A DNA stretch of 64,000 nucleotides from Colimorpha sp045576855 (GCA_045576855.1 JAZNHG010000059.1:1-64000); one strand, 5' to 3'; positions 8,732-17,653 are shown, counted from the first letter of the stretch. Made by a program: numbers and translations. The notes: generated from the letters alone by a model not told the origin.

Positions 8732-9172
8732 TTAATGTGAAACCTGGGCCATAATCTTCAGCCTGGCCCGCGACGGCTGTGCGTTGGTCACGATAGTGAC
8801 CTCCTGGAACTGCTGGCCGCTCTTGCCGGCACTCTTGAAAGTGACGGTGACATAGCCCTCGCCACCGGGCGCCACACGGCCCTTGGGATAGTCGGCCACA
8901 GTGCAGCCGCAGGTGGCCGAGGCGCCGGAAATAATCAGGTCGGCGTTGCCGGTATTGCGGAAATGGAAGCTGTAGCTGATGCTCTCGCCCGCCGAGAGGC
9001 GGCCGAAGTCGTGCATATCGCTGTCGAAAGTGATGACGGGCATCTTCTCTGTCTCGTCGTATCCGGCGGCGCTCCGCGGATTGCGTATCAGGTCCACGTC
9101 GGCATCGGCCTTCTTGCTCTGGCAGCCCGCTACCAGCAGCGTCGCCAGAAACAGGTATAGTATCTTTTTCAT
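8732..9172 (-). CDS. DUF1573 lipoprotein
   Basis: Envelope protein of 146 residues. A lipoprotein signal (MKKILYLFLATLLVAGC) is followed by one DUF1573 immunoglobulin-like domain, recognisable from HDFGRL...YSFHFRNTGNADLII and the ATCGCTVADYPKG motif. These domains are abundant in Bacteroidetes and are thought to mediate protein contacts; no enzymatic role is indicated. The start at 9172 is fixed by the signal peptide; the open frame extends upstream only as a shadow of nusB. The 5-nt gap from nusB places it in the same operon. Confidence 0.85.
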   Translation of the reverse strand: MKKILYLFLATLLVAGCQSKKADADVDLIRNPRSAAGYDETEKMPVITFDSDMHDFGRLSAGESISYSFHFRNTGNADLIISGASATCGCTVADYPKGRVAPGGEGYVTVTFKSAGKSGQQFQEVTIVTNAQPSRARLKIMAQVSH

Positions 9173-9177
9173 ATCCG

Positions 9178-10155
9178 TCAAATGTTTTCTTCGCCGAATT
9201 CGTTGAGCAGTCCGCGACCCGTCTTCTTGATGCGGCCCTGCGAACGCAGCTCCAGCACCAGCTTGTCGAGAATGCCGTTGATAAAGAGACGACTGCGGTC
9301 GGAACTGAACTCCTTGCTGAGTTCGATGTATTCGTCCACGGTCACCTTCTCCGGAATGGTGGGGCAGTTGGTCAGCTCGGCTATGGCCATATTGACCAGC
9401 AGAATGTCCATCAGCGCCACGCGCTCGAACTCCCATCCCTGCAGACGGCGGCGAATCATCTCGTTGCTCTCCTCGCGATGGGCCAGACTTTCGCGCAGCA
9501 GCACGCGGGCAAATTCCATGTCGGCCTCGTCCTTGTCCTGACGGCGGTCGTACATCACCGGCCACGGCATGGCGGCGTCGAAGTGCGCCTCGTCCAGTGT
9601 CTTGAGCATCATGAAGTTGTATTGGGCTATCTGCTCGAAGTCGTCCTCCCATAGCAGACTGCGGTCCTGCATGGTGGTGACGATGGCCTCACGGTTCATC
9701 AGATAGCGGAACAGCCCGATGGCCAACTCCTTGTCAGCCTTGAAGTCGGTGTCGGCATGGGAAAGATAGTCGCAATAGAGCTTCTGCTGGCGGAAGTCGA
9801 TGAAAGCCTCGCGTATCAGCTCCTCGTGGGTCTGCCAGCATCCAGCCCACTGGTCGATATACTTCTTCAACTCAAAGTTATCGGCCAAACGGACAAGGAA
9901 GCTATTGTTCAGAAACTTGCGGTTAGGGGTCTTTTCGGCCTGCGTGGGACGGAACTTCTTGCGCCCCTCCTCGATAACGCGGTCGGCCACCTCGAGCATG
10001 CGCGGCAACAGGGCCACCTGCAGCACGCCCAGCTCGTTCAGCCGGGTCACATGGTATTCAAAATCTTTCATAGCCGAGGCGGAATCCTTCGACTCCATCT
10101 GGCAGGCATAGAGTTCCTGCAATACCTTGCAGCGTAGGAAATGTCTACTTAGCAT
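9178..10155 (-). CDS. nusB: Transcription antitermination protein NusB, long Bacteroidetes form
   Basis: The C-terminal 140 residues match NusB, with WEFERVALMDILLVNMAIAE and the VDEYIELSKEFS stretch followed by FINGILDKL. The N-terminal half (RKVLQELYACQ at residues 8-18 and a helical extension) makes the protein 325 residues, about twice E. coli NusB, as is usual in this phylum. NusB binds boxA RNA with S10 for rRNA antitermination. It follows leuS by 6 nt. Confidence 0.9.
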   Translation of the reverse strand: MLSRHFLRCKVLQELYACQMESKDSASAMKDFEYHVTRLNELGVLQVALLPRMLEVADRVIEEGRKKFRPTQAEKTPNRKFLNNSFLVRLADNFELKKYIDQWAGCWQTHEELIREAFIDFRQQKLYCDYLSHADTDFKADKELAIGLFRYLMNREAIVTTMQDRSLLWEDDFEQIAQYNFMMLKTLDEAHFDAAMPWPVMYDRRQDKDEADMEFARVLLRESLAHREESNEMIRRRLQGWEFERVALMDILLVNMAIAELTNCPTIPEKVTVDEYIELSKEFSSDRSRLFINGILDKLVLELRSQGRIKKTGRGLLNEFGEENI

Positions 10156-10161
10156 CTATTA

Positions 10162-13047
10162 TTATAGTACAATGTTGATAATCTTTTTGGGCACGAAGAT
10201 AACCTTCTTGGGTTCGCCGGTGAGCCATTTGGCGGCATCGGGGGCGGCCTTCACGGCGGCCAGCACGTCTGCCTGGGTGGCTGTGGCGGGCAGGTCGATG
10301 GTGAAACGCATCTTGCCGTTGAACTGCACCGGGTATTTCACCGTGTCTTCCACCAGATACTGCGGGTCGAACTGCGGCCACTGGGCGTCGCATATCGTGG
10401 TGTCGTGGCCCATCTGGTGCCACAACTCCTCGGCAATATGGGGCGCAAACGGGGCTATCAGCACCAGCAGCGGCTCCAGCACCTCGCGGCTGCTGCACTT
10501 GAGGTCGGTCAGCTGGTTGGTGCATATCATGAAGGTCGACACCGAGGTATTGAACGAGAAGCGCTCTATATCGTCTGTTATCTTCTTGATGGTCTGGTGC
10601 AGTATCTTCATGGCAGGCTTCTGGTCCTGCTGGCTTTCCGGTTCCTTGGCGTCGTACAGCTTCCAGAACTTCTTGAGAAAACGGAACACACCCTCGATGC
10701 CATTGGTATCCCACGGCTTGGCCTGCTCCACGGGTCCGAGGAACATCTCGTAGAGTCGCAGCGTGTCGGCGCCGTAGCGAGCCACCAGGTCGTCGGGATT
10801 CTGCACGTTGTACATGCTCTTGCTCATCTTCTCTATCTCCCAGCCGCAGACGTACTTGCCGTCCTCCAACTCGAAGCGGGCCTCCTGGAACTCCGGACGC
10901 CACTGGCGGAACTTCTCTACATCCAGCACATCGTTGTCCACGATATTGATATCAACGTGTATCGGCGTCACATCGCCCATGTCCTTGACGAGTCCTTTCG
11001 AGATGAAGAGATTGTTGTCCTGCTTGGAACGGTACACGAAATTGCTCCGTCCCTGTATCATTCCCTGGTTGATAAGTTTCTGGAAAGGCTCTTCCTTGGC
11101 GGCCAGTCCGAGGTCGAAAAGGAACTTGTTCCAGAAGCGGGCATATATCAAGTGGCCTGTGCCATGCTCGGCACCACCCACATAGAGGTCCACATTCTGC
11201 CAGTATTGCACCGCCTGCTCCGAGAAGTAGGCGCTGTCATTCTTCGGGTCCATGTAACGCAGATAGTAGCCACTGCTGCCGGCAAAGCCCGGCATAGTGC
11301 TCAACTCCAGCGGGAGGACCGTCTTGTTGTCGATGTCCGAACAGTCCACCACCGTATTGCTCTTGGTGTCCCAAGCCCACTTCTGGGCGTGACCCAGCGG
11401 CGGTTCACCGCTGGCAGTAGGCTTGAATTCGCTCACCTCCGGCAGCTCCAGCGGCAGGCACTCTTCGGGTATTGCATAGGGTATGCTGTCTTTGTAGTAG
11501 ATGGGGAACGGCTCGCCCCAGTAGCGCTGGCGGCTGAAGATGGCATCGCGCAGACGGTAGTTCACCGTGCGGTGGCCGATGCCCATCTGCTCGATCTTAT
11601 CAATCACGGCCTTCATGGCATCCTTCACCTTCATGCCGGTGACAAAGCCGCTGTTGACCGAGTAGCCCGTCTTGGCGTCCATGCTCTCGTTCCAACCGGC
11701 GGGATCGCTGGTGACATCCTTTTCCAGCGAGACCACCTGGCGTATCGGCAGGTTGAAGTGGCGTGCAAAGGCGAAGTCGCGGCTGTCGTGGGCGGGCACT
11801 GCCATGATGGCACCGGTGCCGTAGCCGGCCAGCACATAGTCGCTGACCCAGATAGGGATGCGCTCCTCCGTGAGGGGATTGACGGCATAAGCGCCCGTGA
11901 ACACGCCGCTCACCTTCTTCACCTCGGCCTGGCGCTCGCGCTCACTGCGGTTCTTGGCCCAGGTCACATAGTCCTGCACCTGCTGGCGCTGCTCCGGCGT
12001 GGTGATTTGCTCTATCAGCTCATGCTCCGGGCAGAGCACCATGAAGGTGACGCCGAAGATGGTGTCGGGACGGGTGGTGAAGATTTCGAAACTCGGCACC
12101 GGCTGGGGATCGAACTGCGACATGTAGGCCTGCGCACCGGGCAACACGTTGGCGTTGCTCTTCACATCCAGAGGGAACCACACCGCAGCACCCTCGCTCC
12201 GGCCGATCCAGTTGCGCTGTATCTCCTTCAGAGAGTCGGTCCAGTCCACCTGCTCCAGGCCGTCGACCAGCCGTTGGGCATAGGCCGTGATGCGGAGACT
12301 CCACTGGCGCATCAGCTTACGCTCCACGGGATAGCCGCCGCGCACGCTGAGGCCGTTGACCACCTCGTCATTGGCCAGCACAGTACCCAGCTCGGCACAC
12401 CAGTTGACATACGTGTCGGCCAGGTAGGCCAGACGGTAGTTCATCAGCACCTGCTGGCGTTTGGCTTCGTCCCACGAGTTCCACTCCGCCGCCGAGAAGC
12501 TCATCTCCTCGGTGCAGGCGGCGTCCAGCCCGTCGGTGCCCCACTCGGCAAAGCGGGCCTCCAGCGACTCAATCGACTGCGCACGCTGCAGCTTGTTGTC
12601 GTAGTAGCTCTTGAACAGCTGGATGAAAGTCCACTGCGTCCACTTGTAGTACTGTGGGTCGCAGGTACGCACCTCACGGTCCCAGTCGAAGCTGAAGCCT
12701 ATCTTGTCCAGCTGCTCGCGGTAGCGCTTGATGTTCTGCTCCGTGGTGACGGCGGGATGCTGACCCGTCTGTATGGCGTACTGCTCGGCCGGCAGACCAT
12801 AAGCGTCGTAGCCCATCGGGTGCAACACGTTGTAGCCACGCAGACGCTTGTAGCGGGCATAGATGTCGCTGGCTATATAGCCCAGCGGATGACCCACGTG
12901 CAATCCAGCCCCCGAGGGGTAGGGAAACATGTCGAGAACATAGTAGTGCGGCTTGCCGCTATCGTTGGAAACATGGTACACACCATGCTCCCGCCAGTAG
13001 TTTTGCCACCGAGGTTCGATTTCTCCGAAGTTGTAGTCCATTTTCAT
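10162..13047 (-). CDS. leuS: Leucyl-tRNA synthetase
   Basis: Charges tRNA-Leu. The 961 residues carry the class I HIGH motif in PYPSGAGLHVGHPLGY (residues 42-57), an editing (CP1) domain with GTGAIMAVPAHDSRD, and KMSKS in EKMSKSMYNV near residue 750. The start is right after a TATCTTTG promoter at 13088. It heads a run of co-directional genes with gaps of at most 23 nt down to the DjlA-like gene at 3696. The tRNA-Leu(CAA) at 62984 is one of its substrates. Confidence 0.97.
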   Translation of the reverse strand: MKMDYNFGEIEPRWQNYWREHGVYHVSNDSGKPHYYVLDMFPYPSGAGLHVGHPLGYIASDIYARYKRLRGYNVLHPMGYDAYGLPAEQYAIQTGQHPAVTTEQNIKRYREQLDKIGFSFDWDREVRTCDPQYYKWTQWTFIQLFKSYYDNKLQRAQSIESLEARFAEWGTDGLDAACTEEMSFSAAEWNSWDEAKRQQVLMNYRLAYLADTYVNWCAELGTVLANDEVVNGLSVRGGYPVERKLMRQWSLRITAYAQRLVDGLEQVDWTDSLKEIQRNWIGRSEGAAVWFPLDVKSNANVLPGAQAYMSQFDPQPVPSFEIFTTRPDTIFGVTFMVLCPEHELIEQITTPEQRQQVQDYVTWAKNRSERERQAEVKKVSGVFTGAYAVNPLTEERIPIWVSDYVLAGYGTGAIMAVPAHDSRDFAFARHFNLPIRQVVSLEKDVTSDPAGWNESMDAKTGYSVNSGFVTGMKVKDAMKAVIDKIEQMGIGHRTVNYRLRDAIFSRQRYWGEPFPIYYKDSIPYAIPEECLPLELPEVSEFKPTASGEPPLGHAQKWAWDTKSNTVVDCSDIDNKTVLPLELSTMPGFAGSSGYYLRYMDPKNDSAYFSEQAVQYWQNVDLYVGGAEHGTGHLIYARFWNKFLFDLGLAAKEEPFQKLINQGMIQGRSNFVYRSKQDNNLFISKGLVKDMGDVTPIHVDINIVDNDVLDVEKFRQWRPEFQEARFELEDGKYVCGWEIEKMSKSMYNVQNPDDLVARYGADTLRLYEMFLGPVEQAKPWDTNGIEGVFRFLKKFWKLYDAKEPESQQDQKPAMKILHQTIKKITDDIERFSFNTSVSTFMICTNQLTDLKCSSREVLEPLLVLIAPFAPHIAEELWHQMGHDTTICDAQWPQFDPQYLVEDTVKYPVQFNGKMRFTIDLPATATQADVLAAVKAAPDAAKWLTGEPKKVIFVPKKIINIVL

Positions 13048-13087
13048 TCAATCATTTACAACAGCCAACCACTCTGGCCGTAGAGCG

Positions 13088-13119
13088 CAAAGATACGAAT
13101 AAAAAATAAACTACGCAAA
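13088..13119 (-). promoter_or_regulatory. Promoter of the leuS operon
   Basis: Minus-strand TTTG, 20 nt, TATCTTTG, ending about 40 nt before the leuS ATG. A well-formed Bacteroidetes promoter. Confidence 0.7.
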
Positions 13120-13201
13120 TAAATATAAAATATCCAAGGACAGATAGCCCGCAGGGCTTTCCTTTCAATAGACGACACAACCGGACACACCTCCCCTCTC
13201 C

Positions 13202-13238
13202 CCGATGGGGCCCGCCGCTGCGCGGCGGGCCCCATCGG
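13202..13238. repeat. Perfect 17-bp palindrome between nrdG and leuS
   Basis: Arms CCGATGGGGCCCGCCGC and GCGGCGGGCCCCATCGG around TGC. It lacks a T-run on either strand, so it is not a classical terminator, but as RNA it would be extremely stable. A shorter GGGGCCCGCGC/GCGCGGGCCCC hairpin follows valS at 49614. It may end nrdDG transcripts or be a REP-type sequence. Confidence 0.8.
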
Positions 13239-13300
13239 AATAACGGTGGCAAACAAACCATTGAAAGCAAGCTCCTACGGAGCATCCTTCATTTTAGCTC

Positions 13301-13762
13301 CTACCGCCAGAAGCGCGAGGTGATGTCGTGCATCCGGCCTCCCTCGACGCGGTAGAGGCGCTGGTTGGTGGTGCGGCTGCGCAGGGGGCCCAGATGGCGC
13401 AGGTAGGGGCCCAGCTTGATGTAGTCGAAGTTGGCCAGCTGCACCTGGGGCGACAGCAGCGAGCGGCCGCTCCACCAAGCTATCTTCAGCCGCGGATGGT
13501 GCTCGCGCAGCCAGCAGGCCAGCCGGTTCACCTCCTGCGGCTGGGCGTCGCCGCCCATCAGGCTGAGGCAGGTCACCTCCTGCCGCTGGCGGGCCAGCAG
13601 GCAGTCCACCGCCGCCCCGTCCAGCACCTCGCCCCCGTCGGCCCACAGGTGCTTGGAGTGGCACCCCGGACAGCGACAGGGGCAGCCCGACAGGTTGACG
13701 GCCAGCGTCACCTCGTCGGGCAGCTCCTGGAAGACTATATCTGTATCTACGTACTTCAGCAT
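13301..13762 (-). CDS. nrdG: Anaerobic ribonucleotide reductase activating protein
   Basis: Radical-SAM enzyme that generates the glycyl radical on NrdD. The 153 residues include the [4Fe-4S] motif in LSGCPCRCPGCHSKHLW (residues 24-40), here with four cysteines so close that CxxxCxxC can be read as C-RCPGC, and SLMGGDAQPQ, the GGD/E SAM-contact region. It follows nrdD by 67 nt, which contain heptamer repeats CCTCCGA/CCTCATA. The pair is probably expressed from the riboswitch-controlled promoter upstream of nrdD. Confidence 0.92.
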   Translation of the reverse strand: MLKYVDTDIVFQELPDEVTLAVNLSGCPCRCPGCHSKHLWADGGEVLDGAAVDCLLARQRQEVTCLSLMGGDAQPQEVNRLACWLREHHPRLKIAWWSGRSLLSPQVQLANFDYIKLGPYLRHLGPLRSRTTNQRLYRVEGGRMHDITSRFWR

Positions 13763-13829
13763 GGTTGTCTCTTGCGGTTGTCTGTTCCGGTCGGCAGCTC
13801 AAACCTCCGACCTCATACCTCCGACCTGC

Positions 13830-15995
13830 TCACATGGTGGCATAGTAGCGGCGGGCAGCCTCCTCCTGGCGCGGCTGGCTGAAGTTGCTCACGCGCTTCA
13901 GGTAGCCGATGATGCGCGTCATGTAGTCCACATTCTTCGAATGGCAGTGTGGACACTCCTTCAGGTAGCGCTTGTCGATGTGGCCACAGTCGTTGCAGAT
14001 GGTGTTCGGGATATTGAAGGTAAAGTAGTTGCAACCCTCCCTGGCGGCCACCTCGAGCAGCTGCATGTACTGCTGCTGCGTCAGGTGCTCCTCCAGGTTG
14101 CAGTGCAGGGCCGAGCCGCCGGTGAGGTGCTCGATGTAGGGGGCACCGTGCAGGCGGAACTTGTCCAGCACCGAGAGGCTCGTGTCCTCGACGATGTAGA
14201 AGTACGAGTTGTAGCAGTCGCGCGGCACAAAGTAGCCGTCCTCGCGGTCCCACTTGGCATGCTTCACACCCACGTTCTCGGCCGGTATCATCTCGCAGTT
14301 GAACATCACCTCCCGGGTGCGGTACTCCTTGTTCTTCTTCTCCACCAGGCCCAGCACCGTCTGCACGAACTCGCGGTACTGCGGGTTGTCCGTGATCGGG
14401 ATGCCCATAAACTCGGCAGCCTCCACCAGTCCGTTGACGCCGATGGTCAGGTACTGGCGGCTCATGTTGATGTAGCCCGCGTCGAAGAGCGGCAGCATGC
14501 CGTGGGCCTGCAGGTCCTTCAGGTTCTCGTTGTAGGCCAGCTGCACCTTGTGGCAGAGGTCGATGATGTCGGTCAGGAACTCGCGGTAGTCCATCTCGTG
14601 GTTCACCGCATACTGGATGCAGCGGTTGAGGTTGATGGTGAGCACACTCTTCGACCCCGTGCTCACACCGCCGGCGCCGAGCGTGTAGCTGAATCCGTTG
14701 TCGGTGATTTCGTTGCGCAGGCGGCAGCAGCTGCTCAGCGAGTCGGCATTGTCCGAGATGTAGGTGAAGAACGAATGCCCCTCGGCATACATCTCGGCCG
14801 TGAACTGCGCCATCTCGGGGTCGGCAAAGCTGACTGTGGGCAGTGTGGAGTGGGCTGTGTGTAGCACTTGTTCCGTATTGCCACCCACGGCACGCTCCCC
14901 ACTGTCCTCTTTCTTGTACAGCAGCGCCATCGTCTCCACCGGGAAGGTGAGCACCGCCTTGGTGCGCTCGGCGTTGAACCAGCGCATGAAACGCTTCTGC
15001 AGCCACTTCAGGCCCTCCCAGTCGGGCTCGCTGCCGTCCGGGAAACGGAACTCGCCGAAGAGCGAACGGAAGTAGGGCTCGTCGTAGTAGGCGATGTTCC
15101 AGAACACAGCCTGGTAGTTGCGCGCGCCGGTGGGCTGGTTCAGGCTGTACACTATCTGCTCGAAGCAGTCGGTGATCACCTTGTCCATCGTCTTCTGACG
15201 CAGACTCAGGTCCACCACCCGATCCGGCTCCTTCCAGTAGTCGCGTCCGTAGTCCTTCTGGATGAAATAGTTCAGGTACATCAGGAACTCCGGCGTGGCG
15301 CAGGCGCCGCTCAGCATCGAACTCACCATGAACACCATATTGATAAACCCGCCGCAGAACGACTTCAGGTTGGTCGGAGCCGTGCTGTTGCCGCCGATGC
15401 TCGTCGTGCCGCCCAGCAGCCACGGATACATCGTGATGGAGGCGCAATAGTTGGCCAGCGACGTCTCGTCGTTCTTATATATGAAATGGTGCGTCAGCAG
15501 GTCCAGATAGCGGTCCGCCAGCTCCTTGCCGTACATCTTCTTGATGCGGTCGGTCAGCAGACGGCGGTTCAGGCGGATGAAGTTCGACTTCGGCAGCTCG
15601 CCTATCAGCGTGGCTATATTCTTGTGCTCCACATTGGCGTTGGCGTCGTACTTGCTGCCCGTGGCGGCATTGGCGGCGTCCACATAGTCGCTCAGGAAGC
15701 GCAGCTTCTCCATCGTCTCGCGGTCCTCGGTGTGCTGCTGGCGGTAGAGTATGAAACTCTTCGCCACGGCATAGTAGCCCTCCTGCATCAGCGCCACCTC
15801 CACCTCGTTCTGTATCTCCTCCACCGTGATGCCATTGTGGATGTCCAGCCGCGAAAGTATCTTCGACAGGCGGCCCAGGTCGATAGGCTCGCCCAGCGAA
15901 CCGAACGCCTTGATGATGGCGTTCATTATCTTGTCCAGCGAAAAGCGCTCGGTCGTACCGTCACGCTTGGTGATTGAGAATGTATTGGTATCCAT
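13830..15995 (-). CDS. nrdD: Anaerobic ribonucleoside-triphosphate reductase, class III
   Basis: Reduces ribonucleoside triphosphates to dNTPs under anoxia with formate or thioredoxin-type reductant. Of 721 residues, the N-terminal ATP-cone (ITKRDGTTERF...) occupies about residues 7-95. The C-terminus has the zinc cysteines CNDCGH and CPHC and the glycyl-radical loop MTRIIGYLKR near residue 700. Around residues 373-395 an atypical stretch (GNTEQVLHTAHSTLPTV) is encoded by a diverged copy of a dyad repeat seen elsewhere. Transcription is expected to be switched off by adenosylcobalamin through the leader at 16026-16275. Confidence 0.95.
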   Translation of the reverse strand: MDTNTFSITKRDGTTERFSLDKIMNAIIKAFGSLGEPIDLGRLSKILSRLDIHNGITVEEIQNEVEVALMQEGYYAVAKSFILYRQQHTEDRETMEKLRFLSDYVDAANAATGSKYDANANVEHKNIATLIGELPKSNFIRLNRRLLTDRIKKMYGKELADRYLDLLTHHFIYKNDETSLANYCASITMYPWLLGGTTSIGGNSTAPTNLKSFCGGFINMVFMVSSMLSGACATPEFLMYLNYFIQKDYGRDYWKEPDRVVDLSLRQKTMDKVITDCFEQIVYSLNQPTGARNYQAVFWNIAYYDEPYFRSLFGEFRFPDGSEPDWEGLKWLQKRFMRWFNAERTKAVLTFPVETMALLYKKEDSGERAVGGNTEQVLHTAHSTLPTVSFADPEMAQFTAEMYAEGHSFFTYISDNADSLSSCCRLRNEITDNGFSYTLGAGGVSTGSKSVLTINLNRCIQYAVNHEMDYREFLTDIIDLCHKVQLAYNENLKDLQAHGMLPLFDAGYINMSRQYLTIGVNGLVEAAEFMGIPITDNPQYREFVQTVLGLVEKKNKEYRTREVMFNCEMIPAENVGVKHAKWDREDGYFVPRDCYNSYFYIVEDTSLSVLDKFRLHGAPYIEHLTGGSALHCNLEEHLTQQQYMQLLEVAAREGCNYFTFNIPNTICNDCGHIDKRYLKECPHCHSKNVDYMTRIIGYLKRVSNFSQPRQEEAARRYYATM
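14835..14890 (-). repeat. Diverged copy of the CCACTAY dyad repeat inside nrdD
   Basis: The sense strand reads GACAGTGGGGAG...GGAACAAGTGCTACACACAGCCCACTCCACACTG in pieces, matching the dyads at 32560, 37456 and 51716 in order (GTGGATAGTGG arm, ACAAGTGCT core, CCACTACCCACT arm). It stays in frame. Confidence 0.5.
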
Positions 15996-16025
15996 ATATC
16001 TATATTTGCTTTATTTCGCGAAAGC

Positions 16026-16275
16026 GTCTCTCTGCAGCAGCGGCAGGTCTCCTGGCTCGCCTCCGGCGACCGCGCCTTCTCGGGCCCCCTGCGACCCAAT
16101 GGCACCCTGCGGCCACCCGTTCTCCACTCTCCGTTCTCCACTCTCCGTTCTCCACTCTCCACTCTCCACTCTCCACTCTCCACTCCAACGAGGCTTACAG
16201 TTGCGCGTCAGCCCGTGATTCTCACACGGTTCCCTATTGTCCGCCCCGTGGCGGACCGCGGCTGTTTCCGGCTGC
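16026..16275 (-). promoter_or_regulatory. Cobalamin riboswitch upstream of nrdD
   Basis: On the minus strand the leader contains the B12 box AGCCAGGAGACCTGCC (16042-16057 region), preceded by GCGCAACTGTAAGCC, CGTGAGAATCACGGGCTG-type P5/P6 sequence and AATAGGGAACCGTGTGAGAA, the classic order of the cobalamin aptamer. A short hairpin GCTTT/AAAGC (16008-16025) lies between aptamer and ATG and could serve as expression platform. About 68 nt of heptamer repeats (16119-16186) interrupt a peripheral region between the AACTGTAA and B12-box segments. Confidence 0.9.
16119..16186. repeat. Heptamer array CTCTCCA/CTCTCCG
   Basis: About nine 7-nt units (CTCCACT, CTCCGTT) within the nrdD riboswitch leader. 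The same heptamer family is seen at 33376-33437 and 33591-33615. Confidence 0.9.
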
Positions 16276-16306
16276 AAAAGTACACTCTTTCCGCCACTCG
16301 GCAAAA
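16275..16306 (-). promoter_or_regulatory. Promoter of nrdDG
   Basis: Minus strand TTTTG, 18-19 nt, TACTTTTG, directly in front of the cobalamin aptamer, so the transcript would start with the riboswitch. Confidence 0.75.
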
Positions 16307-16443
16307 TAAAGTTACAAACACCACCCCGTTGAAAACCCCACCCGCCCCAAGCCCGACAACAAAAGCCGCCACGCCGGCACAATTTTTCCCCTAACGGCCC
16401 CGTCACCCCCCAGTCAGGAAACCCTCAAAACAAGGTCATTAGA

Positions 16444-16490
16444 CTACCATCTCTTACTCATCTCCTACCATACCCATACCCTACCCCTAG
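16444..16490 (+). repeat. Degenerate 11-nt TACC array
   Basis: Units TACTCATCTCC, TACCATACCCA, TACCCTACCCC in 11-nt register, upstream of the DUF6266 gene. It resembles the arrays of families A and B in period and in the leading TAC, but the family A left flank is not clearly present. Confidence 0.55.
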
Positions 16491-16569
16491 TCAAAAATCA
16501 CACAAGTAGGCAATAAGTAGGGCAAAACAACGTTAACATAGGTGGAAAATAACTCAAAAATACCTCGCA

Positions 16570-17325
16570 ATGGCTAAGCAAACGTCTGGTTTTCTGGGCG
16601 GTTTCAGCGGACGGCTGGGACCCGTAATCGGCTATCAATGGAACGGCCGCTGGTGCATGCGGTCGCACCAGCCCTATGTGCACAACCCGCAAACCGCAGC
16701 GCAGATGGCGCACCGCACCCTCTTCAAGCAGCAGGTGCAGCTCGCGGCCCGCCTGCGCTGGGCCGTCACCACCACGCTCACCGGCCCGGCACGCCAGGCT
16801 GGCATGACGGCGTTCAACCTCTTCGTCAGCCTCAACCAGCCCGCCTTCGGCCAGACCGGCAGCCGCCTCTGCGTCGACTGGAGCCGCCTGCAGCTCAGCC
16901 TGGGCGACGTAGCGCCGGTGGCCGCCGCCACCGCCGTGCGCGAAGACGGCAATGTACTGAGCGTCAGCTTCGACCGCGGCCACGGCGCCGCCTACGACCT
17001 CGTCTACCTCTACGTCTACGCCCCCGACCTCGAGCAGGGCTTCCTCTCCGCCCCCGCCTACCGCCGCGAGAAGCACCTGCGCCTTGCCCTGCCCGACGCC
17101 TTCGCCGACTGCGAACTGCACGCCTACCTCATGGTCCGCCACGACGACGGCCGTTGGAGCCCCACCCTCTACGTCCCCTGCCCCGACGACGACGCCGGCG
17201 AGCCCGACACCCAGACCGACGAGGCCGACCACAGCCCCCAGCCCATAGAGACGCAGCGTACCGCGTCTGCCATCGATATTTCCGACAATCCCACAGCCAC
17301 CGGCCATCCCACCGACCACGGATGA
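16570..17325 (+). CDS. DUF6266 family protein
   Basis: Function unknown. The N-terminus (MAKQTSGFLGGFSGRLGPVIGYQWNG at residues 1-26, then NPQTAAQMAHR) is the recognisable start of DUF6266 proteins of Bacteroidetes, which resemble phage or surface structural proteins in being GG-rich at the N-terminus. The remaining 150 residues contain two beta-rich blocks. The last 35 residues (QPIETQRTASAIDISDNP...) are partly encoded by a fragment of the palindromic GTAGAGACGCGG repeat at about 17249-17274, so the C-terminus may have been extended by repeat insertion. Confidence 0.8.
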   Translation: MAKQTSGFLGGFSGRLGPVIGYQWNGRWCMRSHQPYVHNPQTAAQMAHRTLFKQQVQLAARLRWAVTTTLTGPARQAGMTAFNLFVSLNQPAFGQTGSRLCVDWSRLQLSLGDVAPVAAATAVREDGNVLSVSFDRGHGAAYDLVYLYVYAPDLEQGFLSAPAYRREKHLRLALPDAFADCELHAYLMVRHDDGRWSPTLYVPCPDDDAGEPDTQTDEADHSPQPIETQRTASAIDISDNPTATGHPTDHG

Positions 17326-17333
17326 GCATAACC

Positions 17334-17418
17334 CTGTAGAGACGCGGCACGCCGCGTCAGCATTCTTTCCGTTTGCCACACAAAATGATAGCAGACGCGG
17401 CACGCCGCGTCTCTACAG
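17334..17418. repeat. Palindromic element, copy 1 (left of the ATPase gene)
   Basis: Inverted arms CTGTAGAGACGCGGCACGCC... and its complement are separated by about 35 nt containing TTTCCGTTTGCC. Each arm is itself palindromic (GACGCGGCACGCCGCGTC). Copy 2 is at 19149-19233, with the same spacer sequence. No transposase is nearby. The rest of 17326-17690 is AT-rich and holds the 17654 promoter. Confidence 0.9.
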
Positions 17419-17653
17419 GGCAATGGTGAAATCGTGTCATAAAGGACGTAATAAGTCGTCACTATTGCCCATTTTGCAAAATAAGCATATTCAAACATGC
17501 TTATTTTGTATTAGATAGCTAACAATCTGTATTTCTAATAATTACAACTGCAATTTAATTTCACAAACGCCTTGTTTCAAGGTCTGTTTTCATTAAATTG
17601 CACACAAAAATCAAATTAAGCGAAATAAAATATACTTAACTTGAAAAAAAGTT

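Noticed and set aside
13202..13238. Intrinsic terminator
   Set aside because: The palindrome is excellent but no T-run follows on either strand, so it is listed as a repeat only.
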